Positions 1 to 7,721 of a stretch of 54,038 bases of DNA are shown here, in pieces; the first letter of the stretch is position 1, and the number at the start of each line of letters is the position of its first letter. The notes under the pieces were generated by a model. The model saw nothing but the letters and a program-made list of their open reading frames with translations. It did not search any database and was not told the DNA's origin. Source of the stretch: Nitrospira sp. (GTDB lineage: Bacteria > Nitrospirota > Nitrospiria > Nitrospirales > Nitrospiraceae); NCBI GenBank assembly GCA_020697375.1, contig JAJFBJ010000014.1, positions 1 to 54,038 of the forward strand, given 5' to 3'. A program made the translations under genes and the position numbers.

Positions 1-684
1 GTGCTCAAAGTGGCCGGCCGGGACAAAGAAGCAGCCCAGGAACTTGAAACGGCGGCGCTCGCAGGCCTGGCCAAGGCCCAATATTTTCTGGGCAATGCCT
101 ATCGTTCGGGACAGGGCGTGGAAAAGAGCCAGGTGATGGCCATTACCTGGTGGGCACGCGCGTTCGAGCAGGGCTTGCCGGAAGCGGCGCAAGCATTGAC
201 CCAACTTAGGCGGTTGGCGGTCGCCAAGGGCAACGTGCAGACGAAGCAGTCCAAGGCGGCGGCCGAGGCCTTCAAGGAGTACGGCGAACAACTCTGGCTG
301 GACTTTCCCGATCTTGACCGCCACGAACCTACTGAAACCGTCGGCACGACCTTACTCAAGCTGGGACGCACGGCCGAAGCCCTGCCTGTCCTCCTACGGG
401 AAGCCTATGCCTTGAACGACATTTCTCATGCGGCGCTGGTCCAGCTCTACGAACAGGGACTCGACGGCCAGCTGCCTCCCCACGGTCAGTGGATCATGAG
501 TTATCTGGAATCCACCGCAGCCGATGGAGCCATTCACTCCCGCACGGCCTTGGCCCGCATCTATGCCAAAGGACAGGGCCTGGCGCCTGACCTGGCGAAA
601 GCCAAGAGCTACTTGAAGGGCTTGCCGCGGGATGAGGTCAAGCGCATCCTGGACGAGGTAACCCCCGAAGCGCCCAAACCCTAG
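1..684 (+). CDS. Sel1-like repeat protein, C-terminal part
   Basis: The frame is open from the first base of the window and starts with GTG, so the true start may lie upstream; treat it as possibly 5'-truncated. The visible 227 residues contain Sel1/TPR-type helical repeats: residues about 20-60 have the pattern A..GLAKAQYFLGNAY..G.GV and then TWWARAFEQGLPEAA, and a degenerate repeat recurs at about 175-210 (AADGAIHSRTALARIYAKG). Such repeats form solenoids that mediate protein-protein contacts, often in the envelope or in signalling. No catalytic motif is visible. The partner is unknown, although the next gene on the same strand is a membrane-anchored transcription activator. A family A repeat separates the two genes, so co-transcription is uncertain. 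Confidence 0.75.
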   Translation: MLKVAGRDKEAAQELETAALAGLAKAQYFLGNAYRSGQGVEKSQVMAITWWARAFEQGLPEAAQALTQLRRLAVAKGNVQTKQSKAAAEAFKEYGEQLWLDFPDLDRHEPTETVGTTLLKLGRTAEALPVLLREAYALNDISHAALVQLYEQGLDGQLPPHGQWIMSYLESTAADGAIHSRTALARIYAKGQGLAPDLAKAKSYLKGLPRDEVKRILDEVTPEAPKP

Positions 685-758
685 CGGCTGCGGAAACCCT
701 CGATTTTGCGCAATACGTCGCGATCAGCTCACATGCCCTGTCGCGGTCAGAATAGCTC

Positions 759-945
759 GCAGGATGAGCAAAAAGGCGACCTTTTTATCCACCCAGTCCC
801 GGCGGGACAAGACGCGTCTTGTCCCTGGCAAGGTCGCAGAGAGCGAAGCACGGTGAGGTCGAGGTCGGCAGGCTCTTGCAATCTCGGCCTTGGCCTGAGC
901 CTCAACCTTTCAGACAGCTGGCGGACTTTTTCCGCATCCTGCTAG
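759..945 (+). repeat. Family A dispersed repeat, copy 1 (full length)
   Basis: An element of about 185 bp bounded by imperfect inverted ends: GCAGGATGAGCAAAAAGG on the left and, read from the other strand, GCAGGATGCGGAAAAAGTCC on the right. The interior includes the short palindrome GACGCGTCTTGTC and the sequence CAAGGTCGCAGAGAGCGAAG. Related elements lie at 3719-3886, 17968-18133 and, inverted and partial, 30316-30440. All are intergenic. No transposase is encoded, so it resembles a MITE or REP-like element. It ends 13 bases before the next start codon. Confidence 0.7.
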
Positions 946-957
946 TCGCCACAGCCC

Positions 958-3666
958 ATGCCTATCGCTACCCGCCTGTTCGTCAGGAACCTCTGGCTGC
1001 AAGCTGCCGCCATGGCGTTCGCCGCGACCATACTCGCCGAAGTGATCTGGGCGCCGGCTCCCGCTACGTATACGGCGTTGGAATGGGGTCCTTACGATAC
1101 CTGGATGCGGCTTCGACCGCAGCCGGACGCTGCTTCAGACATCCTTCTTGTCCTGAGAGATCACGACAGCGAGCAGCAATTCGGCGCCGGCGCTTGGGAT
1201 CGCAGTATCCCGGCGAGGCTGATCACGGCGCTGCATGATGCAGGGGCCGCGGCTCTGGGGATCGATATTCCCGTGAATATGCCGAGCCCTCCCAATCTTG
1301 GTGGCGCGGTCAGCGATGCCTTGCTGATCGAAGCGGTGAAATCAGCCGGACCCGTGGCCTACCCTGCGTTCCCGTCTTCCAGCTATGAACAGCAAACCGG
1401 ATCATCGTCCTTGCCGTCGAACGTGCTCATGCCAGGCAGGAGCACGATTCAGCCGTCGCTCGACAGCGACCGTATGGTGCGCCGGACGCCTCTCTATCAC
1501 GATAGCGGATCGGACGAACTTCCTGCCTTGGGTTTCACGCTGGCCGCCAACTTTTGGCATGTCCCGCTCCATCAAGTCGAACGCGGCCTCCGGCAGGTGT
1601 CAATGCGAAATGCGCGACTGCCTGGCGGCGGCGTTGCCACACTGACCATCCCGCTCGACCGCAAGGGCCGTCTGCTTATCAACTTTGCCGAACCGCACCT
1701 GACCAGGGTCTATCCCTCCCTGACTTTTTTAGAACTTTCTCGATTGGTGGACCAAAAAGACAACGAGGAACTGACAGCCTTGGTCAAGGGTAAAGCAGTT
1801 ATCCTGCTTGCCCAGCCACCCCCGCAGATTGAACGGGCCATACCCTCAGGCGACGAAACATCGGATATGCTCCTGCAGGCGCACCTTCTGCATACGCTGC
1901 TGACACAGGAATGGATCCGAGACAGCTCTCCGCTTCAGCGTCTGTTTGTGACGTTTGCCCTCTGCCTCTCGGTGGCCTGGATGGTCCTCCGATGGACCGA
2001 TTGGAAGGGGCTGCTACTAGGGATGGGAAGCCTCCTGCTCTACCTGGCTTCAGTCATGGCCTTGCTTGCCGGAATGCATTGGGTGCTGCCCTTCGTCATT
2101 CCCGTCACGGCAGCCGTCATCGTATTGGTGACGAGCAGCCTGCTTGGTCAGATTGTAGCCACCCGTCGAATGGCCCTGCTGGAACAGGATATGTTGATGA
2201 TTCAGCAAGATCTCGTGGCAGTGCGTGAAGCGCTCGTCTATCGGGAAACCGCGGTGGAAACCCTGCAGGAAGATTTGGAATCGGCCCGCGCCGGCATGTC
2301 TCATGCTGCTTCCAAGGAAGCGGAATCGACCAGGCTGACCTCTGATCTTCAACGGGACATCGCCGATGCGCAGGCGCAAGAAGTGGCGACGCGCCGGCGG
2401 ATGCAGGAACTCGAAGGACAACTCCGCAGCATGCGGGCCGCGACGATCATCTCTCCCCCGCTCGGCGATGCAGAACAGGATGCTCTCCGCCGGGACTGCG
2501 AACAAGTGGGCATCGTCACCAGGAACCAAGCCATCCTGACGATGTTCCGCGATCTCAAAAAAGGTTCGCGCTCCACCGTCACGGTGATGATCACCGGCGA
2601 ACCGGGAACGGGCAAGGAGCTGTTTGCACGTGCGGTGCATCGCTTGAGTCCGAGAGCAGCCAAGCCCTGCATCGCGGTGAACATGGCCGCCATCTCGCCG
2701 GAGCTTTTTGAAAGTGAACTCTTCGGGCATGTCCGCGGCAGCTTCACCGGCGCGCTTGCGGATCGGATGGGCTATTTCGAGCTCGCGCATCACGGAACGA
2801 TTTTTTTAGACGAAATCGGCGACCTACGCCTCAACCATCAAAGCAAGCTGTTGCGCGTGCTGCAGGACCGGACGTTCTATCGTGTCGGGGCGACCAGTCC
2901 CACCACGGTCGATGTCCGCATCGTGGCCGCCACCAACAAAGACCTCCAACGAGGAGTCTCGGAAGGCTGGTTTCGCGAGGACTTGTATTTCAGGCTCAAG
3001 GGCCTCGTGCTGCACCTGCCGCCGCTACGAGAGCGTCCCGAGGACATTGCGCCTCTGGTAGCAGCCTATTTGCGGGAAGTCGCCAAACAGACACTTCAAG
3101 AGGAAAAAGTGCAGCTGTCGGAAGAAGCGTTCACGGCCCTGAAGCAGCAGCCTTGGAAAGGCAACGTGCGCGAGCTCCGTCACTGCCTTGAACAGGCCGT
3201 AGCTCTCCGCGACGGACCGATCATCACGACCGCCGACCTCCGACTGCGAAGCCTGATCTCACCGCCCGCCACGCCGACCGGCGCTGAACCGCTCCTGCCG
3301 GATCCTGCGGGCGATGTCGCGGTGTTGACTCAGTTGCGGCAGCACCGGTTCGACATGCAGGCGACGGCCAAAACACTCGGCTGGGATCGCGGTACGGTCA
3401 CGCAGCGGTTGAAGGGCCTCTGCTTTCAAGCGCTCGTGGAATCAGGAGGAGACCAGGCGAAAGCAGCCATGTCCCTGGCGGGCGACCCGGCGTTGTTGAG
3501 GATCGTCGAGTTGAAGCTGATGGACTACTATAGCCATCTCATGGAGACCATCCAACCCTTCACCACCGTGGATGAAGCGTTGCTCGATTGCAAACGACGC
3601 TTCAAAAATCTTCCCGAGCGGCATTTCAAATCGGTCGAGACACTGGTGCGGAAGCGTTTTCGATAG
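958..3666 (+). CDS. CHASE2-domain, membrane-anchored sigma-54 transcriptional activator
   Basis: The 902-residue protein has an N-terminal hydrophobic segment (about 8-28), an extracytoplasmic CHASE2-type region (about 35-310, with ALGIDIPV), three membrane segments (about 324-400) and a long coiled coil (about 410-495). A sigma-54 AAA+ ATPase follows (about 515-745): Walker A GEPGTGKE near 547, the sigma-54 contact loop as GSFTGA near 593 where GAFTGA is usual, Walker B FLDEIGD near 615, and an arginine-finger region FREDLYFRL. A Fis-like helix-turn-helix is seen near 795-820 (ATAKTLGWDRGTVTQRL), then about 80 extra residues. The likely role is to sense an envelope signal and drive sigma-54 promoters from the membrane. 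CHASE2 is usually joined to adenylate cyclase, GGDEF or kinase outputs, so this output is less common. The ligand and targets are unknown. Confidence 0.85.
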   Translation: MPIATRLFVRNLWLQAAAMAFAATILAEVIWAPAPATYTALEWGPYDTWMRLRPQPDAASDILLVLRDHDSEQQFGAGAWDRSIPARLITALHDAGAAALGIDIPVNMPSPPNLGGAVSDALLIEAVKSAGPVAYPAFPSSSYEQQTGSSSLPSNVLMPGRSTIQPSLDSDRMVRRTPLYHDSGSDELPALGFTLAANFWHVPLHQVERGLRQVSMRNARLPGGGVATLTIPLDRKGRLLINFAEPHLTRVYPSLTFLELSRLVDQKDNEELTALVKGKAVILLAQPPPQIERAIPSGDETSDMLLQAHLLHTLLTQEWIRDSSPLQRLFVTFALCLSVAWMVLRWTDWKGLLLGMGSLLLYLASVMALLAGMHWVLPFVIPVTAAVIVLVTSSLLGQIVATRRMALLEQDMLMIQQDLVAVREALVYRETAVETLQEDLESARAGMSHAASKEAESTRLTSDLQRDIADAQAQEVATRRRMQELEGQLRSMRAATIISPPLGDAEQDALRRDCEQVGIVTRNQAILTMFRDLKKGSRSTVTVMITGEPGTGKELFARAVHRLSPRAAKPCIAVNMAAISPELFESELFGHVRGSFTGALADRMGYFELAHHGTIFLDEIGDLRLNHQSKLLRVLQDRTFYRVGATSPTTVDVRIVAATNKDLQRGVSEGWFREDLYFRLKGLVLHLPPLRERPEDIAPLVAAYLREVAKQTLQEEKVQLSEEAFTALKQQPWKGNVRELRHCLEQAVALRDGPIITTADLRLRSLISPPATPTGAEPLLPDPAGDVAVLTQLRQHRFDMQATAKTLGWDRGTVTQRLKGLCFQALVESGGDQAKAAMSLAGDPALLRIVELKLMDYYSHLMETIQPFTTVDEALLDCKRRFKNLPERHFKSVETLVRKRFR

Positions 3667-3718
3667 AATATGCCAATCTCACGGATGCTCAATAAGGTTT
3701 CGCGAGTTTCTCCAATGC

Positions 3719-3886
3719 ACAGGATGTTCAAATGACGACCTTTTTACCCGCCCACCCCACGGGGCGCGAAAACGCCCCTTATTCCAGGCGCGACCGAAGC
3801 AAGCGAAGAGGCGAAGCGTACTCCGAGTACGTTGAGCCTCTGAACGACACGAGAACAAAGCTGGGGGACTTTTTCAACATCCTGAT
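3719..3886 (+). repeat. Family A dispersed repeat, copy 2
   Basis: The ends are ACAGGATGTTCAAATGACGA and, inverted, CAGGATGTTGAAAAAGTCCC. The interior carries ACCTTTTTACCCGCCCACC, AAGCGAAGAGGCGAAGCG and the palindrome TACTCCGAGTACGTTGAGCC. It shares its ends and the AGCGAAG motif with the copies at 759 and 17968. It fills most of the gap between the activator gene and the methyltransferase gene. A partial end-like sequence (GGATGCTCAATAAGG) lies just upstream at 3683. Confidence 0.7.
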
Positions 3887-3976
3887 AGTAACGGCTCTGA
3901 TCCCCCGGCTGTAACCATACGGACCGATCATCGTGCATTTCCAACCCGCCATCATCATCGCGTGCAGGCTGTCGTC

Positions 3977-5098
3977 ATGAGTGACCCAGCCATGGTGAAC
4001 TGGACCGAGGCAGGCCAGACTTGCTCTGCTCGCTGGCGATCGGAATGGGGATCACCACCGCCAAAGCAAGTGACCACTGCCGACGACCGCATGACCGCCG
4101 ACAGAGCCTATCGCCTGGCCTGCGAAAGCACCGCGCTGCTCTGGCGTGGCGACTTCCAGAATGCGCGACAGTTGCTGAACGCAATGGCGAGGCGGGTTGA
4201 CCGTAACCCCCCCAAGCTTGGCTCTTCGCCGGCTGAAACCTTTCATTTCCATCGACAGGCGCAGTCCCGGCGCGCGCGAATATTGGGGCTGCTCCTTGTG
4301 GTGCTCGATGAGGACTACGAGATTCGTCTGCGTCGAGCGCCCGATCTGCGCCTGGCCTGCAAAGAGGCCTACGGCCCTCATGAAGGGTCCGCCCTGGTAT
4401 CGCTGCGAGAACTGCTAGGTGTAATTGGCGCGCACGAGTGGCGAAAACATGGCGTGGAGATCCCCGCGCTTGGTGACCGCATCCACCCGCATTATGGCGT
4501 ATTCTCGCCGATTCGCGGCGAGTATGTGGGGCTGGTGGCCGAGGCGCCGCTGCCTTCCTGTGCACTCGCCTTTGACATCGGAACCGGTACGGGCGTGCTG
4601 GCTGCGCTGCTGGCCCGCCGCGGCGTCCCGCACATCGTGGCCACCGACCAAGACCCTCGCGCCCTGACTTGTGCCCGTGAGAATCTGGCGCGACTGGGAC
4701 TCACTGACCGAGTCAAGGTGGTGCAGGCCGATCTCTTTCCCGAAGGCCGAGCGCCACTCATAGTCTGCAACCCACCCTGGGTCCCGGCAAGGCCTACCTC
4801 TCCCATCGAACAATCGATCTACGACCCCGAGAGCAGAATGCTGCGCGGATTCCTGAATGGTCTGACCACGCACCTGGAACCGGGAGGAGAAGGCTGGCTG
4901 TTGCTCTCGGATCTTGCCGAGCATTTGGAACTGCGAACGCGGGCGGAGCTGCTCAGCGCCTTTGAAAAAGCCGGGCTCGTCGTGATCGGTAAGACGGATG
5001 TCCGGCCGAACCATCCCCGCGCCTCCGATCCAACCGACCCATTCCATACCGCCCGAGCAGCGGAGCTTACGTCCCTCTGGCAGCTGGGGATTCGTTAA
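3977..5098 (+). CDS. Class I SAM-dependent methyltransferase, PrmC/HemK-like
   Basis: The frame opens at a GTG (3962), but ATG 3977 is the more ordinary start, giving 373 residues. The C-terminal half is a Rossmann methyltransferase: motif I FDIGTGTGVLAALLA near residue 197, the acidic residue after strand 2 in IVATDQDPRAL, motif AQADLF-like VVQADLFPEG, and the catalytic NPPW motif. NPPY/NPPW is typical of N-methyltransferases acting on planar or amide nitrogen, such as release-factor glutamine (PrmC), rRNA or protein substrates. The N-terminal 170 residues are helical and do not look like the PrmC N-domain, so the substrate is not assignable. No release-factor gene is adjacent. The gene stands alone between a family A repeat and a degraded region. 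Confidence 0.75.
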   Translation: MSDPAMVNWTEAGQTCSARWRSEWGSPPPKQVTTADDRMTADRAYRLACESTALLWRGDFQNARQLLNAMARRVDRNPPKLGSSPAETFHFHRQAQSRRARILGLLLVVLDEDYEIRLRRAPDLRLACKEAYGPHEGSALVSLRELLGVIGAHEWRKHGVEIPALGDRIHPHYGVFSPIRGEYVGLVAEAPLPSCALAFDIGTGTGVLAALLARRGVPHIVATDQDPRALTCARENLARLGLTDRVKVVQADLFPEGRAPLIVCNPPWVPARPTSPIEQSIYDPESRMLRGFLNGLTTHLEPGGEGWLLLSDLAEHLELRTRAELLSAFEKAGLVVIGKTDVRPNHPRASDPTDPFHTARAAELTSLWQLGIR

Positions 5099-5129
5099 CG
5101 GGTGGAGGCTGCGCAAATGTTATGGCCGG

Positions 5130-5617
5130 TTATTCAACATGCAGATCAAATATCCACTGGTGCCTTGCCCACCCAGCAAGCAGGTATCTATCCCCTACAG
5201 TTGTTCGATGAAACTTCGCAATCCAAAGACGCATTTTCTCGAAAAGGCTACGCACCGCTTCTTCCGAATCAGCCTGAAATATCATCACACGATACCTCGA
5301 TCGCGAGACTAGCAATTTTTGAAAGTCATGCGCGATTGCGATTTCTCCACGCCACTCGCTTTCCGCTACAAGTGGAACATCGGTCATGTGGCCTGCGCGA
5401 TCCGATTGATACCAAACAACGTCGTAAAGCCATTCTCTACCTTCGTCCGTTTCGCATCCATTGGCCGCTGTCAGCCAGCAGAAATCTCGACCAACGTAAC
5501 AATTGCAGCTTTAACCGCCATTGACCAAGGCGTTTCACTCCTCGGCCACTGTTCAGCTGTAGCCCTCGCTGGAATTGTCTGTAGGGCTATTTGAATTGCA
5601 GATTCAACGGTATCCAT
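5130..5617 (-). pseudogene. Frameshifted hypothetical gene (about 160 residues)
   Basis: The minus strand begins with ATG at 5617, preceded by a strong AGGGGGG site five bases upstream, and encodes 48 residues (MDTVESAIQIALQTIP...) before TGA at 5471. A second frame, open from 5510, continues with natural-looking protein: RDFCWLTAANG, WLYDVVWYQSD, LVAESEWRGE, HDFQKLLVSRSRYRVMIFQ, GDRYLLAGW, ending at 5130. The two frames overlap at about 5473-5510, and joining them requires a -1 shift there, equal to one lost base. The second half resembles a widespread uncharacterised family with the ESEW...DFQKLLV...RVMIF pattern; I do not know its function. It could be a true pseudogene, a sequencing error or, less likely, a programmed shift; no classic slippery heptamer is visible. 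Confidence 0.6.
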
Positions 5618-5889
5618 CAAGCCCCCCTAACTAACGATCTACTGCTACCTGCCTTTGCTGCCCAGCAAGGCAGCTTCAGCAATTTGTCGCGGGCGAGTCT
5701 ACCGAAACGCTCCATCCTTATCCAGCAATCTGTCGAGTATCATTCGACGGAGTACATGTTTATCTGTTTTCAGCCCACCGTTTTCATGGTGAATATTCTC
5801 TTTCTTATACGAGAACCGATGTCCGTGCGGGCTTTCCTTTGGTCGTCGGAAGAATTTGCCATGTTTCGTCCGAGCTTGCTCGCCCTATT
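5618..5889. other. Gene-poor stretch with a start-less minus-strand open frame
   Basis: No convincing gene. On the minus strand a frame from about 5883 down to about 5695 is open without a start codon and is rich in charged residues (KHGKFFRRPKE, HENGGLKTDKH, MILDRLLDKDGAF). Its upstream end runs into family B repeat copy 1, so it could be the tail of a gene cut by that element, or chance. No homologue is recognised. Confidence 0.2.
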
Positions 5890-5992
5890 TTCCAGCAAGG
5901 GTGGCCCGATTGGTCTCCCATCGCGCACGTCCAACGAGGGTCTTCTGAGACCGCGCGTTGCGTGAGCGCAGGAGACTAAGGGGCCACCCCTC
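5890..5992. repeat. Family B structured repeat, copy 1
   Basis: A nearly self-complementary element of about 100 bp. The outer arms are GGGTGGCCC and GGGCCACCC, followed inward by TGGTCTCC and GGAGACTA. Inside is a core shared with copy 2: GCGCACGTCCAACGAGGG, then a mini-hairpin GGTCT-TCTG-AGACC, then CGCGTTGCGTGAGC. The pairing partners are complementary at every level. The element lacks an open frame of its own. A long T run does not follow it, so it is not a typical intrinsic terminator. Confidence 0.75.
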
Positions 5993-6234
5993 CTCTCTCT
6001 TATTGTTCTTCAAGGGATTACTTAGTCGTTTCGATCCTCCGTCTCACCACCACATGCAGCGAGGCTTAATCGGGAGGTTCTAGGTCTTCACTTCAGGGGT
6101 TGTTTTTGCGGGTTGTGACTCTCGTCCACTGCGAGGCACACTTTCACCAGGCGAGGTTTTCGTCGTCGTTATCGTCACGCATCCGTCACAAGAGCCTTCG
6201 GCGACTGACGAAGCCTGCCGATGTGGGCCTTCGT

Positions 6235-6561
6235 TCATCTGTGGGTGAAGGTACGACTTCTCGGCTTCTCAATTTTCGCCCATGGTGTGATCTTTGCGAG
6301 TGTGGCGCCTAACGCGCGTTCCGCGACTTCCGTGTCATAGGCCGCTTGAGCCCGTAGCCAATAGCCGTTCGAAAGGCCAAAAAACCGGCATAGGCGCAAG
6401 TCGCTGTCGGCTGTAATGGCCCGTTTGCCCGCCACGATGTCGCCGATGCGCTGCGCCGGCACGCCAATCTCCTTCGCCAGTCGGTACTGACTGATCTCCA
6501 TCGGCATCAGAAATTCTTGCAGCAAAAGTTCTCCGGGTGTGACAGGTTTGAGTTTGCGCAT
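6235..6561 (-). CDS. higA: HigA-family antitoxin (orphan)
   Basis: A helix-turn-helix protein of about 108 residues with the HigA addiction-module signature: KPVTPGELLLQEFLMP, MEISQYRLAKEIGVPAQRI, IVAGKRAITADSDLRLCRFF and WLRAQAAYD. Such proteins bind and neutralise the HigB mRNA interferase and repress their own promoter. Three ATGs in a row precede the protein; the third (6561) is spaced best from the GAGGGAG site. In intact loci higB lies immediately upstream. Here only a C-terminal stub of HigB remains (6574-6627), so this antitoxin has no visible toxin. It may persist as a repressor, act on another HigB elsewhere, or be decaying. Confidence 0.85.
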   Translation of the reverse strand: MRKLKPVTPGELLLQEFLMPMEISQYRLAKEIGVPAQRIGDIVAGKRAITADSDLRLCRFFGLSNGYWLRAQAAYDTEVAERALGATLAKITPWAKIEKPRSRTFTHR

Positions 6562-6573
6562 CATCATGCTCCC

Positions 6574-6627
6574 TCACTGGTAGTCCAGGACCTCTACGTC
6601 CTCATCGCCTCTGTACTCCGTTCTTTC
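6574..6627 (-). pseudogene. C-terminal remnant of higB toxin gene
   Basis: Reading in from the antitoxin start on the minus strand, a frame ends in GDEDVEVLDYQ followed by TGA, 12 bases before the chosen higA start. HigB toxins characteristically end in a GDAYDVEIVDYH-like tail directly before higA. Only about 17 residues are recognisable (ERTEYRGDEDVEVLDYQ). Upstream of this the sequence runs into family B repeat material from about 6650. The identification rests on a short match plus position, so it is suggestive rather than certain. Confidence 0.5.
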
Positions 6628-6647
6628 TCCCGTATCAAGCGAGGAAG

Positions 6648-6808
6648 TTGGTATGGTCTCCATTGCGCGCATCGACCAAGCGTTCTTTCAGCCTCGGCTT
6701 GTTCCCTCCTCTAGGAGGCGGCCTGTGTGGTCTCCAACTGCGCGCGTCCAACGAGGGCCTTCTGAGGCCGCGCGTTGCGCGAGCAAGGAGACCATACAGG
6801 TTGCCTCC
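6648..6808. repeat. Family B structured repeat: half copy plus full copy 2
   Basis: A half element (ATGGTCTCCATTGCGCGCAT, from about 6652) is followed by a full element at 6714-6808. The full copy has outer arms GGAGGCGGCCTGTG and TACAGGTTGCCTCC, then TGGTCTCC and GGAGACCA. The core is identical to copy 1 except for two pairs of changes: GCGCGCG/GCGCGAG replaces GCGCACG/GCGTGAG, and GGCCT-TCTG-AGGCC replaces GGTCT-TCTG-AGACC. Both pairs preserve base pairing. The outer arms differ from copy 1 in sequence but remain complementary to each other. Confidence 0.75.
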
Positions 6809-6893
6809 ATCTCTGCTCCCCTTCACCTTCTTCTGAAGCCGTCCCTCTGGCGCTTAGGGATTCGATGAGGCGAGTGAGAGCAGTTCCTCAAGT

Positions 6894-7706
6894 TCAAGGT
6901 GTAAGGCTCACGGGGACTAGTTTCGCCGGCGGACAGTAACGGAATGCGCAGGGCTGATTGGGGAACCATCTTTTGACCTGTAGTTCTTTGAGCTGGCACA
7001 GTTTTTGTGTCTTGCCGTCTCTGGATTCATAAACACTCAACGTCGAGCGCTCACTCTCGTCGCCACTTCCCGTATCATTCCAGCGATCGAAATAGGTTTG
7101 CCCCTTGTAGCTGAATACACCGTACAGCTGATAATTCGTTTCACCAGGCAACCGTCCTTTCCTAGGGGGATTCTGCATGACCAGCTCGGTCATAGCCCGA
7201 TCGATTCCGCTGAGGTTCTCTTTGAGTACGACAATGGGGGCAGAGTAGGCTCGGCCGAAGGATCCATCATTTCTCATATGGCATAACGATGAATGTAGTT
7301 TGAGGACCGGTTCCAATGTTCCATCATTGTTGATATCAACTTGCGCCAAATAGGCCCAAGGCTCCTCCTTCGTGCTGATCGTTCTAATGATGTCCTCATA
7401 TTGAGGTTCACCGATGGTGTATTTCTCTTCGGCGAACTCGCTGCCGGTAGCCAGATACTTCACGACTTGTTCCAATGCGTCGAGATGGCCCCGCACATCG
7501 AACGGTCTCCAGTCAGGAGCGGCCAACCCCAATTGGCCGCTATAGTCTCGTTCGCAGGCCGGATGTTCCGTCATCCGCTCCAGGTTGTGCTTGCAGACTT
7601 CACACAGCTCTACCGACTCACCGACGATCAATTTGTAGTCCCCTGCGTTCGCCGCATAGGCCATCACCATCCAGAACGCGAATACAAACCGGAGTGATTT
7701 CTTCAT
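6894..7706 (-). CDS. Exported protein of unknown function
   Basis: ATG 7706 is chosen because GAGGAG lies seven bases upstream; the frame extends to a TTG that overlaps this ribosome site. The 270-residue product begins with a signal peptide (MKKSLRFVFAFWMVMAYAANA, cleavage near residue 20). The mature protein is cysteine-containing (LCEVCKHNLE near 35, C in HPACERD, SSLCHM, KLCQL), which suggests disulfides. It has a calcium-loop-like segment DINNDGTLEPVLKLH near 140, reminiscent of FG-GAP/VCBS-like or lysozyme-inhibitor-like periplasmic proteins. I do not recognise the family. It is monocistronic; the space upstream holds degenerate repeat-like sequence. Confidence 0.65.
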   Translation of the reverse strand: MKKSLRFVFAFWMVMAYAANAGDYKLIVGESVELCEVCKHNLERMTEHPACERDYSGQLGLAAPDWRPFDVRGHLDALEQVVKYLATGSEFAEEKYTIGEPQYEDIIRTISTKEEPWAYLAQVDINNDGTLEPVLKLHSSLCHMRNDGSFGRAYSAPIVVLKENLSGIDRAMTELVMQNPPRKGRLPGETNYQLYGVFSYKGQTYFDRWNDTGSGDESERSTLSVYESRDGKTQKLCQLKELQVKRWFPNQPCAFRYCPPAKLVPVSLTP

Positions 7707-7721
7707 TACACGACTCCTCAA

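Noticed and set aside
2050..2793. Long minus-strand frame (247 codons) inside the CHASE2 activator gene
   Set aside because: It is the antisense shadow of a GC-rich coding region; the plus frame carries the complete AAA+ motifs and the minus product has none.
4415..5116. Minus-strand frame of 233 codons opposite the methyltransferase gene
   Set aside because: The plus-strand frame has the FDIGTGTG and NPPW motifs; the minus product is a shadow.
5890..6808. CRISPR array, considered because of repeated similar units
   Set aside because: Only two full copies and a half copy, about 100 bases long, without regular spacers or cas genes; the units are single hairpins.
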